Notes: a model not told the origin generated them from the letters alone. 45,526 nucleotides of DNA from Paracraurococcus ruber (GCF_004353985.1 NZ_SMOA01000025.1:1-45526), one strand, 5' to 3'. Positions 1 to 8,822 are shown, counted from the stretch's first letter. Numbers and translations: made by a program.

Positions 1-41
1 ATCCGGGCCTGCCGCCCGCGCCGCCGGGCGGCGGCCCGCCG

Positions 42-881
42 GTGCCGGCGCAGCGATCCTCGCCCCCGGCGGCGGCCGGCGGTAGCCGGGTGCGGGACCT
101 GGCGCGCCGGCACGGCCTGCGGGCCATGCTGCGGCATCTCTATGAGGCGACGACGCCCGAGGCCCGGCGCTTCCGCTACGCGCTGCTCGGCCTCGATTTG
201 CTCAGCGTCGGCTGGATCATCCTCGCCTCCTTCCTGCCGGTCACGCCCTGGGTGCTGACGGTGGACGTGCTGCTCGGCCTCGTGCTGCTCGCCGAATTCG
301 CGCTGCGCATCGCGGCCAGCGGCGTGCCGCTGCGGACGCTGGCGCAGCCGCTGAACCTCGCCGACCTCGCCGCCATCGTTTCCCTGCTGCTGGCGCCGTT
401 GCTGCCGGGCGCGGCCAGCTTCCTCCGCGTGCTGCGCACCCTGCGGCTGCTGCATTCGGTGCGGCTGATCGGCACCTTGCGCAGCGACCTGCCCTTCTTC
501 CGCCAGAACGAGGAGGCGGTGCTCGCCGCCGCGCAGCTCGGCGTCTTCCTCTTCGTGATGAGCGGCCTGGTCTTCGAGACGCAGCACCGCACCAACCCCG
601 GCATCCGCAACTATGCCGATGCGCTCTACTTCACCGTCACCACGCTGACGACCACGGGCTTCGGCGACATCACCCTGCCGGGCACCACGGGGCGGCTACT
701 CTCGGTCGTCATCATGCTGGCTGGCGTCACACTGTTCCTGCGGCTGGCGCAGGCGCTGTTCCGGCCGGTGAAGGTGCGGCATCCCTGCCCCGCCTGTGGG
801 CTGCAGCGGCATGAGCCGGATGCGGTGCACTGCAAGGCCTGCGGCCGGCTGCTGAACATCCCGGACGACGGCGCCGCCTGA
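42..881 (+). CDS. Voltage-gated-type K+ channel with C-terminal zinc ribbon
   Basis: Predicted inner-membrane potassium channel of the six-helix ion-transport family. Helices S1-S3 lie roughly at residues 45-135. An arginine-spaced S4 follows (FLRVLRTLRLLHSVRLIG). After S5 comes the pore loop with selectivity filter TTLTTTGFGD and a final S6 helix. After S6 the protein does not end in a usual RCK domain but in a short two-pair cysteine knuckle (CPAC...CKAC), a zinc-ribbon-like tail. The reading frame is open to the window edge. The GTG at 42 is the first usable start, and an ATG at 126 (MLRHLYEA) is an equally good choice that loses only a low-complexity leader. It converges on the Bug receptor gene downstream. 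Family assignment is firm; ion selectivity and gating are inferred. Confidence 0.85.
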   Translation: MPAQRSSPPAAAGGSRVRDLARRHGLRAMLRHLYEATTPEARRFRYALLGLDLLSVGWIILASFLPVTPWVLTVDVLLGLVLLAEFALRIAASGVPLRTLAQPLNLADLAAIVSLLLAPLLPGAASFLRVLRTLRLLHSVRLIGTLRSDLPFFRQNEEAVLAAAQLGVFLFVMSGLVFETQHRTNPGIRNYADALYFTVTTLTTTGFGDITLPGTTGRLLSVVIMLAGVTLFLRLAQALFRPVKVRHPCPACGLQRHEPDAVHCKACGRLLNIPDDGAA

Positions 882-882
882 C

Positions 883-902
883 GCCGGGCGCCGGAGCCCG
901 GC
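883..902 (+). terminator. Short GC hairpin just after the channel stop codon
   Basis: A 7-bp perfect stem (GCCGGGC/GCCCGGC, 6-nt loop) begins two bases after the TGA. There is no T tract, so this is only a candidate terminator. Confidence 0.35.
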
Positions 903-1016
903 CATGCGCCGGGATCCCGCCTGGCCGGTCCGCCGCGCCGGCCCTGGCGCGCGCCACCCGCATCGGCGCCCCGTGTCGGGCGCCGCCAGCCTTCCGGGCC
1001 GTCGCGGCGTCCGCCC

Positions 1017-1982
1017 CTATTCCGGCTTGATCCCCGTCTCCTGCACGATCTGGCGCACCACCTCGCGCTCGCGCCGGATCCGGGCGGCGAAGGCCTCGCT
1101 GCCCTCCACCGCCGGGTCATTGCCCGCCACCGCCAGGCGCTGCCGTACCGCCGCATCCGCCAGGGCATGACGCGCCGCCGCTTCCACCCGGGCGAGCACG
1201 GGCGCCGGCGTGCCCGCCGGCGCGAAGAACCCGTTCCAGCTCGTCAGGTCGTAGCCGGGGAAGCCGCTCTCGGCGATGGTCGGCAGGTTCAGGCTGCCGC
1301 GTCGCTCCCCGCTGGTCAGGGCGATGCCGACGGCCCGTCCATCCTCGATCAGCGGCCGGAAGCTGTTGATGGTGCCGATGGCGGCGTCCAGCGTGCCGGC
1401 GGCCAGGTCCCGCGCGCTGTCGGCGCCGCCGCGATAGGGGATGTGCTCCAGCTGGATTCCGGCCCGGCTCGCCAGCAGCGCGCCTGCCAGGTGCCCGACC
1501 GTGCCGGTGCCGGGCGTGCCGTAGCTTATGCCGGGGTTCTTCTTCGCCTGGGCGATGAACTCGGCCAGCGTCTTCGCGGGGAAGCCGCGCTTGACCACCA
1601 GCAGGTAGGGCGCCGAGACCGCCTGGGCGACCGGGACGAAGGCCTTCTCGTGATCGTAGGTCATCCCCTTGACCAGGAAGGGCACGATCAGGAAGCCGAA
1701 GCTGTCGAACAGCAGGGTGTAGCCATCCGCCGGGGCCTGCGCGACCAGCGCGCCGGCGAGCGAGCCGCCACCGCCCGGCCGGTTCTCCACCACCAGGGAC
1801 TGGCCGAGGGATTCCTGCATCCGCGGCGCCATCAGGCGGATGACGGTGTCGGACTGGCCGCCGGGCGCGAAGGCGACGATCACCCGCACCGGCCGGTCCG
1901 GCCAGGTGGCCTGCGACCGGGCCAGCCTGGGCAGGGCGAGCAACGGCAGGGCGGCGGCGAGGAGGCGGCGGCGATCCGGCAT
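1017..1982 (-). CDS. Bug-family tripartite tricarboxylate transporter substrate-binding protein
   Basis: Periplasmic solute receptor of the Bug/TctC family, which binds small carboxylates or similar ligands for a TTT transporter. The 321-residue product starts with an Arg-rich signal peptide (MPDRRRLLAAALPLLALPRL...ARS). The family opening WPDRPVRVIVAFAPGG follows, then conserved segments such as VENRPGGGG, TLLFDSFG and PYRGGADSARDLAAG. The start at 1982 is chosen because AGGGGAAA lies 6-13 bases upstream and the signal peptide begins there; the open frame runs further upstream but without family similarity. No TctA/TctB membrane subunits are adjacent, so it is an orphan receptor, as is usual for this large family. 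The ligand cannot be read from the sequence. Confidence 0.92.
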   Translation of the reverse strand: MPDRRRLLAAALPLLALPRLARSQATWPDRPVRVIVAFAPGGQSDTVIRLMAPRMQESLGQSLVVENRPGGGGSLAGALVAQAPADGYTLLFDSFGFLIVPFLVKGMTYDHEKAFVPVAQAVSAPYLLVVKRGFPAKTLAEFIAQAKKNPGISYGTPGTGTVGHLAGALLASRAGIQLEHIPYRGGADSARDLAAGTLDAAIGTINSFRPLIEDGRAVGIALTSGERRGSLNLPTIAESGFPGYDLTSWNGFFAPAGTPAPVLARVEAAARHALADAAVRQRLAVAGNDPAVEGSEAFAARIRREREVVRQIVQETGIKPE

Positions 1983-2169
1983 GGCTCGGTTTCCCCTGGG
2001 TTCCGGGCAGGCTTTCCCGGTGCGCTCCGCCGCGTCAAGCGGCGGCGGGTGGCGCACCCGTCCTCTCCGGCCGCTGCCGCGCCAGCCTGTCTGGGCGGCG
2101 CGGGCCGGGGTCCGCCGGAACCGCCGACCGACCCCGGCGTTCCGCCATCGGACCGAACAGGAGGAATGC

Positions 2170-2400
2170 ATGGCCGGGACGACGGACAAGGGACCACGCG
2201 AAGGGCCGGGCAAGGGTACCGGCGAGCCGGGCTGGACCGAGCAGGAGAAGAGCAACGGCGCCCCGGACCGGCAGAAGACCCCGGAGGCCGGCAATGCGGG
2301 CGAGGCGGTGCCGAAGGGAGGCTATGGCGGCGAGGACCGGGCGCAGACCGAGGCGGCGGCCATGCAGACGGAGAAGGACTCGGGCAAGCCCGACCGTTGA
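2170..2400 (+). CDS. Small hydrophilic protein of unknown function
   Basis: A 76-residue, highly polar protein rich in Gly, Glu, Lys, Asp and Pro, without hydrophobic segments or cysteines, so probably disordered and cytoplasmic. The start is supported by a strong Shine-Dalgarno site (AGGAGGAA at 2159-2166) four bases before the ATG. The composition resembles small stress-related or hydrophilin-like proteins, but I recognise no family. It is divergent from the Bug receptor gene (gap 187 bp), so the two may share a promoter region. Existence is moderately sure from the ribosome-binding site and codon-position GC; function unknown. Confidence 0.6.
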   Translation: MAGTTDKGPREGPGKGTGEPGWTEQEKSNGAPDRQKTPEAGNAGEAVPKGGYGGEDRAQTEAAAMQTEKDSGKPDR

Positions 2401-2562
2401 CTCGTTGGGGCCTCGACCCCCAAGGGCCGAGGGGAGGCTGGCTGGCCTGACGCTGCGGGCGCCCCCGCCGCCCGCAGCCCCCGCCGATCCTTCGCTGCGC
2501 GCAACCCCGCCCCGCGCGCAGCGGCGTTGCGACGGGCCGGGCCGTTACGGCAGCATTGCCCG

Positions 2563-3198
2563 ATGTACACCCCGCCCGCCTTCCGGGAGGATCGCCCGGA
2601 TATCCTCTTCGCCATCATCCGCCAGGCCCGCCTGGCCATCCTCGCCTCGAATGGCGCGGGCGGCGTACCGGAGATCACCCACCTGCCGATGACCCTGGTG
2701 GAGGAGGACGGGGTGCTGCTCGGCCACCTTGCCCGCGCCAACCCGCACTGGCAGGCCCTGCGCGGCGCCGGCCGGGCGCTGGCCATCTTCCAGGGGGTGG
2801 AAGGCTATGTCTCGCCCAACTGGTACCCGTCCAAGGCCGAGCACCACCGGGTCGTGCCGACCTGGAATTACGAGGCGGTGCATGCCGAGGGCCCGCTCGA
2901 GATCATCGAGGACCCGGCCCGGCTGCACGCCATCGTCTCCCTGCTGACGCAGCAACAGGAGGCGGCGCAGCCCCGACCCTGGGCGGTGAGCGACGCACCG
3001 GCTCCCTTCGTCGCTGCGCAGCTGAAGGGCATCGTCGGCCTTTCGCTGCGGATCGAGCGGCTGGAAGGCAAGCGCAAGCTCAGCCAGAACCGGGCGGCGG
3101 AGGACCGCGCCGGCGCGGTGGCCGGGCTGGCCGCGAGCGGGGATGCGCGCGACCGGGCGGTCGCCGAGGCGATGCGCGAGGCGGCCCTGCCGCGCTGA
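2563..3198 (+). CDS. PaiB-like FMN-binding negative transcriptional regulator family
   Basis: 211-residue protein of the PaiB/FMN-binding split-barrel family. It begins [19 protein letters not shown], the usual opening of the family. It carries the conserved SPNWYPSK and [13 protein letters not shown] blocks, and near the end the [24 protein letters not shown] block. In Bacillus subtilis PaiB is linked with the PaiA acetyltransferase in control of sporulation and protease genes. In proteobacteria the family is usually annotated only as FMN-binding, and no paiA neighbour is seen here, so a DNA-binding role is not assured. No clear Shine-Dalgarno precedes the ATG; the start is chosen by family similarity. 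Confidence 0.9.
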   Translation: MYTPPAFREDRPDILFAIIRQARLAILASNGAGGVPEITHLPMTLVEEDGVLLGHLARANPHWQALRGAGRALAIFQGVEGYVSPNWYPSKAEHHRVVPTWNYEAVHAEGPLEIIEDPARLHAIVSLLTQQQEAAQPRPWAVSDAPAPFVAAQLKGIVGLSLRIERLEGKRKLSQNRAAEDRAGAVAGLAASGDARDRAVAEAMREAALPR

Positions 3199-3328
3199 AC
3201 GGGCGCCGGATGGCCACCCCGGCCGGCAGGCGGAGCGGGGCCGTCCCCCACAACCGCCGGTAGGTTCCGCCCGCCGGCCGGGTCTGGTAACGGATGGGGC
3301 TGGAACCGCCATGGTGGCGGCGTGGCGA

Positions 3329-3338
3329 CCCCCCCCCC
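3329..3338 (+). repeat. Poly-C tract of 10 between two candidate start codons
   Basis: Ten consecutive C residues lie between the in-frame ATGs at 3311 and 3344. If translation starts at 3311, a length change here would shift the frame of the RTX mini-protein. If it starts at 3344, the tract lies in the leader. Confidence 0.8.
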
Positions 3339-3343
3339 AGGCG

Positions 3344-3538
3344 ATGGCCAACCTCAACGGCACGTCCGGCAACGACACGCTGACCGGCGACGCCGTCGCG
3401 GACGACCGGCTCAACGGCCTCGCCGGCAATGACAGGCTGCTCGGCCTGGGCGGCAACGACACGCTGATCGGCGGGGGCGGCAACGATACCCTGGACGGCG
3501 GCGACGGCACCGATGCCGCCGACTATTCCGGCAACTAG
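3344..3538 (+). CDS. RTX (hemolysin-type Ca-binding) mini-protein
   Basis: 64-residue protein made almost wholly of calcium-binding nonapeptide repeats: [40 protein letters not shown], then [11 protein letters not shown] and a stop. The repeats form a parallel beta-roll in known RTX proteins. ADYSG normally marks the end of one beta-roll block and is followed by more sequence, so this could be a minimal protein or the stump of a longer type I secretion substrate. No C-terminal secretion signal is evident. The ATG at 3344 is used because homology begins there; the ATG at 3311 would add 11 residues across a 10-C tract. A strong hairpin follows within 25 bases of the stop, which suggests a complete transcription unit. 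Confidence 0.65.
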   Translation: MANLNGTSGNDTLTGDAVADDRLNGLAGNDRLLGLGGNDTLIGGGGNDTLDGGDGTDAADYSGN

Positions 3539-3560
3539 CCGGCCCCGGCGGCGGGACGGT

Positions 3561-3598
3561 GCCCCGGGACGGCGCGCGGCTGCCCGCCGTCCCGGGGC
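3561..3598 (+). terminator. Strong hairpin between two convergent genes
   Basis: Perfect 14-bp GC-rich stem (GCCCCGGGACGGCG at 3561-3574 with its complement at 3585-3598) and a 10-base loop. It lies between the stops of the RTX mini-gene (+) and the chemoreceptor gene (-), so it probably serves as a bidirectional terminator. There is no long T tract on either side. Confidence 0.7.
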
Positions 3599-3617
3599 CA
3601 TCGCGCGGCCAGGCGCG

Positions 3618-5699
3618 TCAGGCCGCCTTCACGTCCCGCAGGAAGCGGTCCACCGCTTCCCGGATCGCCGTTGCCTGCCGCGACAGCTGGGAGGACGCGT
3701 CGAGCACCTGGGTGGCGGACTGCCCGGTCTGGTCGGCCAGCGCGCTGACCTCCCCGATCCGTCCGGTCACCGCCCCGGTCCCTACCGCCACGCCCTGCAC
3801 GTCGCCGCTGATCGACTGGGTGGCGCGCGCCTGTTCCTCCACCGCCGCGGCGATGCTGCCGGCGATCTCGCTGACCCGCGCCACGGTGGCGGCGATGCCC
3901 TGGATGGCCGTCACCGCATCCCCGGTCGCCGACTGGATCTGGCCGATCTGCCCGCCGATCTCCTCGGTCGCCTTGGCGGTCTGGGCCGCGAGGGTCTTCA
4001 CCTCCCCCGCCACCACGGCGAAGCCCTTGCCGGCCTCGCCGGCGCGCGCCGCCTCGATCGTCGCATTCAGCGCCAGCAGGTTGGTCTGGCCGGCGATCTG
4101 CCGGATCAGCGTCACCACCTCGCCGATCCGGCCGGCGCCCTCGGCCAGGTCCCGCACCACGCGGTCGCTCCGCTCCGCCTCCGTCACCGCGCTGCGGATG
4201 ACGTCATGCGCCTGGCCGACCTGCCGGGTGATCTCGGAGACGGAGGCGGCCAACTCCTCGCAGGCCGAGGCGACGGACTGCACCCCCTCATTGGCCGACC
4301 CTGCCGCGGCGGCGATGGCGACCGACTGCTCCGTGCTGCGGCCGGCGACGCCGGTCATGGCGGCTGCCTGCCGCTCCAGCGCCGCCGCCGCGGCCGCCAG
4401 GGCATCGGTCTGTCGGCCCGCCTCGGCCTCGAAGGCGGCGGTCAGGGCGGCCAGCCGTTCCGCCCGCTGCCGCTGCGCGGCCTGTTCGGCCCGTTCCCGC
4501 TCGGCCATCCGGTCGGCCTCCACCAGCCCGTCGCGGAAGACCTGCACGGCACGCGCCATGGCGCCGACCTCGTTCCGCCGGTCCGCCGCCGGCACCGCCA
4601 CCGTCCGGTCGCCGGCGGCGAGCCGCGACATCGCCTCCGTCATGGCCGCGATGGGCCGGATGACGAGGCCGCGCGCCGCCAGCATGCCGCCCAGCCCGAC
4701 CGCCAGCGCCACCGCTAGCAGCAGCAGGCCGAGGATGAGGCGGCGCCAGGCCGATGCCTCCTCCATCCGCGCCGCCGCGACCATGGCGTCCACCGCGGCG
4801 AAGGCCATGGCCTCGATCGCCGTCAGGCTGGCCACCTGCCGGTCCTGGAAGGCCGTCACAACGATGCCTTCCGGCATCCGCCCGGCGGCGAGCGGTTCGA
4901 CCGCCGCGTTGCGTTCCGCCGCCAACGCGCCCTCGATCAGCGGCCGCGCCTTATCGATCGCGTCCCGCACCGCGGGCGGCAGCACCGGCAGGGACGCGGC
5001 GCGGGCCAGCGCCGACCAGGCGCCGGCGACCTGCCCGGCTTCGGCCAGCAGGGTGGCGGATTCCGCCGGGGTCCAGCCGCGGCCGGCCGACATGGCGCTG
5101 AGCATGCCGAGGAGCTTGTTGCCGAGCGCGAGGCGAAGCGACCAGGCCTGCCGCCGCAGCCCGACCATCATGTCCACCATCGGCTGGCCGAGCAGGATGC
5201 CGTTCTCCCGCGCCTCGGTCGTCGCTAGCAGGTTGCCGATATGGCCGATGGCGGCATCGCCCCATTCCTTCGTCAGGCCCGCGTCCCGCTGGTCCTTCGG
5301 CAGGCGCAGCGCCGCGTCCACCCGCTGCCGCAGCGCCGCCACCCGCGCATGCTCGGCCGCGAGCCGCGTCGCGTCCTCGGCGAAGCCGGCCGCCTGCAGC
5401 GCCGCCCAGGCGGCGGCCGCCGCCGGCTCGGCCCGCCGCCGGGCGGCCAGGACGCGCGGATTCTCGGGGGAGGGGGCCTGGGCGTTCAGGGCGATGATCG
5501 CCTCGCCCCGCTCCAGCCGCAGGGCGGCGGCCGTGGCGAAGAGGTGCCGCACCACCTCCGCCGTGCGGCTGACCTGGGTGGCATCGGAAAGATGGCGCCG
5601 GGCGGACAGCAGGATATCGCCGCTGAAGCCGAGCAGGAGGAGGGCCGAAAGGCCGAGCGTGGCGCCGAGCAGGGCGCGGATGGAAAGATGCTGCAGCAT
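3618..5699 (-). CDS. Methyl-accepting chemotaxis protein
   Basis: 693-residue transmembrane chemoreceptor. TM1 is at about residues 9-29. A mainly helical periplasmic sensor of about 285 residues follows, then TM2 at about 318-340. A HAMP domain starts at [20 protein letters not shown], and a long cytoplasmic coiled coil follows. The signalling tip is the classic hairpin [17 protein letters not shown]...GFAVVAGEV (about 535-562), which contacts CheA/CheW. There is no C-terminal CheR-binding pentapeptide; the protein ends RFLRDVKAA. The start at 5699 (MLQHLSIRA) is preferred to a GTG/ATG-type extension to 5741, which adds only a polar leader. No che genes are nearby, so it is an orphan receptor. 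Ligand unknown. Confidence 0.93.
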   Translation of the reverse strand: MLQHLSIRALLGATLGLSALLLLGFSGDILLSARRHLSDATQVSRTAEVVRHLFATAAALRLERGEAIIALNAQAPSPENPRVLAARRRAEPAAAAAWAALQAAGFAEDATRLAAEHARVAALRQRVDAALRLPKDQRDAGLTKEWGDAAIGHIGNLLATTEARENGILLGQPMVDMMVGLRRQAWSLRLALGNKLLGMLSAMSAGRGWTPAESATLLAEAGQVAGAWSALARAASLPVLPPAVRDAIDKARPLIEGALAAERNAAVEPLAAGRMPEGIVVTAFQDRQVASLTAIEAMAFAAVDAMVAAARMEEASAWRRLILGLLLLAVALAVGLGGMLAARGLVIRPIAAMTEAMSRLAAGDRTVAVPAADRRNEVGAMARAVQVFRDGLVEADRMAERERAEQAAQRQRAERLAALTAAFEAEAGRQTDALAAAAAALERQAAAMTGVAGRSTEQSVAIAAAAGSANEGVQSVASACEELAASVSEITRQVGQAHDVIRSAVTEAERSDRVVRDLAEGAGRIGEVVTLIRQIAGQTNLLALNATIEAARAGEAGKGFAVVAGEVKTLAAQTAKATEEIGGQIGQIQSATGDAVTAIQGIAATVARVSEIAGSIAAAVEEQARATQSISGDVQGVAVGTGAVTGRIGEVSALADQTGQSATQVLDASSQLSRQATAIREAVDRFLRDVKAA

Positions 5700-5785
5700 G
5701 GCGGATCCAGGGCCGGGGGTCGTCGGCTGCTTCCGTGGCACCGGCGGATTTCGACGCGGTTAACGCCGCGCCGCCTGGCGGCCCG

Positions 5786-5802
5786 GCCGGCGGACCGCCG
5801 GC
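5786..5802 (-). terminator. Possible terminator after the EamA transporter gene
   Basis: A GCCGGC/GCCGGC stem with a 5-base loop sits just past the stop codon of the minus-strand transporter gene. No T tract; weak candidate. Confidence 0.3.
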
Positions 5803-5806
5803 TGGA

Positions 5807-6682
5807 TCAGCGCCGGGCGCCCAGGAGCAGCCAGAGGCCGCCCAGGGTGACGGCCCCGCCCATCAGGTCGCTGGCCGCCAAGCGTTCCCCCAGCAGGGCC
5901 CAGCCGAACAGCGCGGCCACGGGCGGGGCAAGAAGCTGCAGCGCCGCCGCCGTCGCGGGCGGCAGGCGTTCCAGCATTACGAAGTAGAGGGCATAGCCGC
6001 CCACCCCCACCAGCAGCACGCTCCAGGCCAGGCCGGCCAGCACCGCCGGGCCGGGCGGACCGGGCAGGGCCGGCTCCACCGCCGCCGCCAGCACCAACAG
6101 CGTGGCGGCGGCGACGCCGGTCTGCGCCGCATTCGCCAGCCAGGGGTCCAGCCGCCGCCGCGCCGGCGCGAAGGCCAGCAGCCCGCCCGCCTGGCAGAGC
6201 GCGCCGCCGAGGGCGAGTGCCACGCCCAAGGCGGTGCCGGGCGCGGCACCGGTGAGGGCATCGCCGGCGCCGCGCCCGGCGCCCAGGATGGCGACGCCCA
6301 GCCAGCCCAGCGCCAGCCCGGCCCAGGCCCGGGGCGGGATGCGCTGGCGGAGCAGCGCCGCTTCCCCGACCGCGACGAAGAGCGGCGCGGTGGCGGCCAG
6401 CAGCGCCACCAGCCCGGAGGGCAGGTGGGTGGAGGCTTCCCAGGTGGCCGCGAGGTAGAGGCCGGTGCCGAGCAGTCCCATGGCGGCCAGCCGCGCGGCG
6501 TCGCCGCGGCCCGGCCAGGCGGCCCCGCGCCAGGCCAGGATGGCCAGCAGCACCGGCATCACCAGGGCGAAGCGCGCTGCCAGGCCCCAGAGCGCCGGCC
6601 AGTCCAGCACCACCACCCGCGCGGCGGTGAAGGCACTGGCCCAGATCGCCACGAAGAGCAGCCCGAGGCCGAGCCCCGCCAT
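5807..6682 (-). CDS. EamA-type (DMT superfamily) transporter
   Basis: 291-residue inner-membrane protein with about ten hydrophobic helices arranged as two EamA repeats. The first opens MAGLGLGLLFVAIWASAFTA. The second begins near GTALGVALALGGALCQAGGL and ends with GERLAASDLMGGAVTLGG. These features mark drug/metabolite exporters of the RhaT/EamA group. The family exports amino acids, metabolites or drugs; the substrate cannot be predicted. The ATG at 6682 has a strong ribosome-binding site (GGGAGGAAGG). It is transcribed in the same direction as the chemoreceptor gene but separated by 107 bp with a hairpin. Confidence 0.9.
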   Translation of the reverse strand: MAGLGLGLLFVAIWASAFTAARVVVLDWPALWGLAARFALVMPVLLAILAWRGAAWPGRGDAARLAAMGLLGTGLYLAATWEASTHLPSGLVALLAATAPLFVAVGEAALLRQRIPPRAWAGLALGWLGVAILGAGRGAGDALTGAAPGTALGVALALGGALCQAGGLLAFAPARRRLDPWLANAAQTGVAAATLLVLAAAVEPALPGPPGPAVLAGLAWSVLLVGVGGYALYFVMLERLPPATAAALQLLAPPVAALFGWALLGERLAASDLMGGAVTLGGLWLLLGARR

Positions 6683-6948
6683 CCCGGCCTTCCTCCCTTC
6701 GATGGGTCGCGGAGGGACTCAGGCCCCCGGCCGGACGACCCCTGCCTGACACTTCATCGGGCGGCACGGCGCTGGCGGCCTTCCGCGCCTGCCGCCCGCG
6801 CTTGCGGTCGCCCCACCCGGGGGGGCGGGACTGGGATCAGCGGCGATCCCGCCACCGGGGCACTGGACCGGCCGCCGCCCGGTGCTGCCGTGCAGCGCGG
6901 GGCCGGCAACGCAGGGCGGGTGGCGATGGCTGCCGCCGCAGCGGCCGG

Positions 6949-7239
6949 TCAGCCGGGCGGGGACCGCCGTGCCAGATCGGCCAGCATCGCCTGCATCTCC
7001 GCCAGCCGCCGTTCCAGCGCCGCCCGCTGCGCCTCTGCCCGCGCCAGGGCGATGCCGATGCCGCCGATGGCGACGAGCGCGAGGGCGGAAACCGCGCCGG
7101 CGCCGGCATAGAGCATCCGGGCGCGCGACCAGCCCTCCCCGCCCCAGGGCGTGGCGCCCCAGGCCAGTTGGGCGCAGAGGAGCAGGGCCAGCACCCCAAC
7201 CGCCTGCAGCACCCGGTGCAGGATCGTGCCGGAGGTCAT
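6949..7239 (-). CDS. Small two-helix membrane protein with C-terminal coiled coil
   Basis: 96-residue protein of unknown function. It has one hydrophobic segment at about residues 8-26 (VLQAVGVLALLLCAQLAWGA) and a second at about 42-62. An Ala/Glu/Arg heptad-rich helix follows (ARAEAQRAALERRLAEMQAMLADLA), which should form a cytoplasmic coiled coil. The start at 7239 (MTSGTILHR) leaves out an unlikely Arg/Pro-rich upstream extension. It lies 121 bp downstream of folD on the same strand. No named family is recognised. The membrane pattern and the high third-position GC make it a credible gene. Confidence 0.6.
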   Translation of the reverse strand: MTSGTILHRVLQAVGVLALLLCAQLAWGATPWGGEGWSRARMLYAGAGAVSALALVAIGGIGIALARAEAQRAALERRLAEMQAMLADLARRSPPG

Positions 7240-7360
7240 CGGCCGCGATGGCCGGTGGTCGGCCCGGTGCCGGCCGGGGTCGCCTGCCAGCCGGCGGGCT
7301 CGACGCCGGCGTGGCCGGCCATCCTGGCCGGCCGCCGGCCACGGCATGCGGCGGCGGGCA

Positions 7361-8212
7361 TCAACCGGCGACGCCGCGGCGGCGCAGCGCCGCCTCCAGC
7401 GTGTTCTCCAGCAGGCAGGCGATGGTCATCGGCCCGACCCCGCCCGGCACCGGGGTGATGGCCTCGGCCCGTGCCGCCGCCTCGGCGAAGGCGACGTCGC
7501 CCACCAGCCGGCCATCCGGCAGGCGGTTGATGCCGACATCGATGACGATCGCGCCGTCCGCCACCCAGTCGCCGCGCACCATCTCCGGCCGGCCGACCGC
7601 GGCGATCAGAATCTCGGCGCGGCGGCATTCCGCCGGCAGGTCGCGGGTGCGGGAATGCACGATGGTGACCGTGCAGTCGGCCGCCAGCAGCAACTGCGCC
7701 ATCGGCCGGCCGACGATCTGGCTGCGGCCCAGCACCACGGCGCGGGCGCCGGCCAGGCTCGCGCCGGCCTCCCGCAGCAGGTGCAGGCACCCCTTCGGCG
7801 TGCAGGGGACCAGGCCCGGCTGCTGCGTGGCGAGGAGGCCGGCATTGACCGCATGGAAGCCGTCCACGTCCTTGGCCGGGTCGATGGCGGCGATGACCGC
7901 GTCCTGCCGGATCTGCCGCGGCAGCGGCAACTGGACCAGGATGCCGTCCACCGCCGGGTCGTCGTTCAGCCGACCGACCAATGCGAGCAGTTCGGCCTCG
8001 GTGGTTACGGCCGGCAGCTGAATGGTGGCGCTGTCGAAGCCCGCGGCGGCGGCCGCCTTGTCCTTGTTCCGCACATAGACGCCACTGGCCGGGTCGTCGC
8101 CCACGCGGACCACCCGCAGACCCGGGCGGAAGGGCAGGGCGGTGACCCGGGCGGCGAGGCCGGCCCGCAGCCGTTCCGCCACCGCCTTGCCGTCGATGAT
8201 CCGCGCGCTCAT
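7361..8212 (-). CDS. folD: Bifunctional methylenetetrahydrofolate dehydrogenase / cyclohydrolase
   Basis: Cytosolic one-carbon enzyme that oxidises 5,10-methylene-THF with NADP+ and hydrolyses the product to 10-formyl-THF. At 283 residues it has the normal family length. Visible hallmarks are YVRNKDKAA with the catalytic Lys at about residue 50, [19 protein letters not shown], the nucleotide-binding stretch [18 protein letters not shown], and the C-terminal signature [11 protein letters not shown]. Its ATG overlaps the stop of the upstream yggU-like gene by 4 bp (ATGA), so the genes are co-translated in a yggT-yggU-folD operon. It may help formate metabolism together with the distant formate-dehydrogenase region, but that is inference. 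Confidence 0.97.
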   Translation of the reverse strand: MSARIIDGKAVAERLRAGLAARVTALPFRPGLRVVRVGDDPASGVYVRNKDKAAAAAGFDSATIQLPAVTTEAELLALVGRLNDDPAVDGILVQLPLPRQIRQDAVIAAIDPAKDVDGFHAVNAGLLATQQPGLVPCTPKGCLHLLREAGASLAGARAVVLGRSQIVGRPMAQLLLAADCTVTIVHSRTRDLPAECRRAEILIAAVGRPEMVRGDWVADGAIVIDVGINRLPDGRLVGDVAFAEAAARAEAITPVPGGVGPMTIACLLENTLEAALRRRGVAG

Positions 8213-8514
8213 GCCAGGGTCTCCAGCCTTTGGGCCAGCGCGTCGGGGTCGCCGGCGACGAAGATGGTCTTCTCCCGTGCCGCCGGGCCCTGCGCGACCG
8301 TCGCTGCCGATGGCGCAACGCCCAGCGCCTCGGCCAGCGCGTCGCAGACCGCGCGGTTGGCGCGGCCATCCTCCGGCGCCGCGGCCACGGCGAGCCTCAG
8401 GCGGGGGCCATCCGCGGCGTCGGCCAAGCCCTGCAGCCCGGGGCGCCTTGCCCTGGGCTGGACCTTCACCCGCACCAGGACGCCGCCGGTTTCAGGCCGC
8501 CACCAGGGCTTCAA
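8209..8514 (-). CDS. DUF167 / YggU-family protein
   Basis: About 101 residues with the DUF167 core: [16 protein letters not shown] near the N-terminus, [28 protein letters not shown] in the middle, and the basic strand [10 protein letters not shown] near the end. The family is a small alpha/beta fold of unknown function, often next to yggT. No ATG is available. The best start is TTG at 8512-8514, which overlaps the TGA of the yggT gene (TTTTGA), as expected for translational coupling; an internal GTG would cut into the first strand. The gene ends in a 4-bp overlap with folD. Confidence 0.85.
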   Translation of the reverse strand: MKPWWRPETGGVLVRVKVQPRARRPGLQGLADAADGPRLRLAVAAAPEDGRANRAVCDALAEALGVAPSAATVAQGPAAREKTIFVAGDPDALAQRLETLA

Positions 8515-8822
8515 AAATACATCCCGCCCAGCAGCAGGTAGTTCCGGATGGCGCCCAGCAGCAACTGGCAGGCGGTGATGCCCAGCAGCACCACCAGGGG
8601 GGAAAGGTCCAGCGCGCCGAAATTCGGGATCACCCGCCGCACCCGGCCGAAGAGCGGTTCGGTGACCCGGTACAGGAAGTCCGACACGGTCCAGACGAGG
8701 CGGTTGCGGGTATCGAGGATGCCGAACTGGATCAGCAGCTGGATGACGACCGCGAGCAGGACCGCCCACCAGAGCAGGTCGAGCACCGCGCCCGCGAGGA
8801 AGAACACCACATCCAGGAACAT
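8511..8822 (-). CDS. YggT-family membrane protein
   Basis: 103-residue integral membrane protein of the YggT family: two hydrophobic blocks (about residues 3-30 and 68-95) around a conserved loop with DFLYRVTEPLFGRVRRVIPNFG, the family signature TEP-hydrophobic-RR-P. YggT proteins have been tied to cell division, osmotic tolerance or protein assembly in various bacteria, without a settled role. It is the first gene of a tight yggT-yggU-folD unit. Confidence 0.92.
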   Translation of the reverse strand: MFLDVVFFLAGAVLDLLWWAVLLAVVIQLLIQFGILDTRNRLVWTVSDFLYRVTEPLFGRVRRVIPNFGALDLSPLVVLLGITACQLLLGAIRNYLLLGGMYF

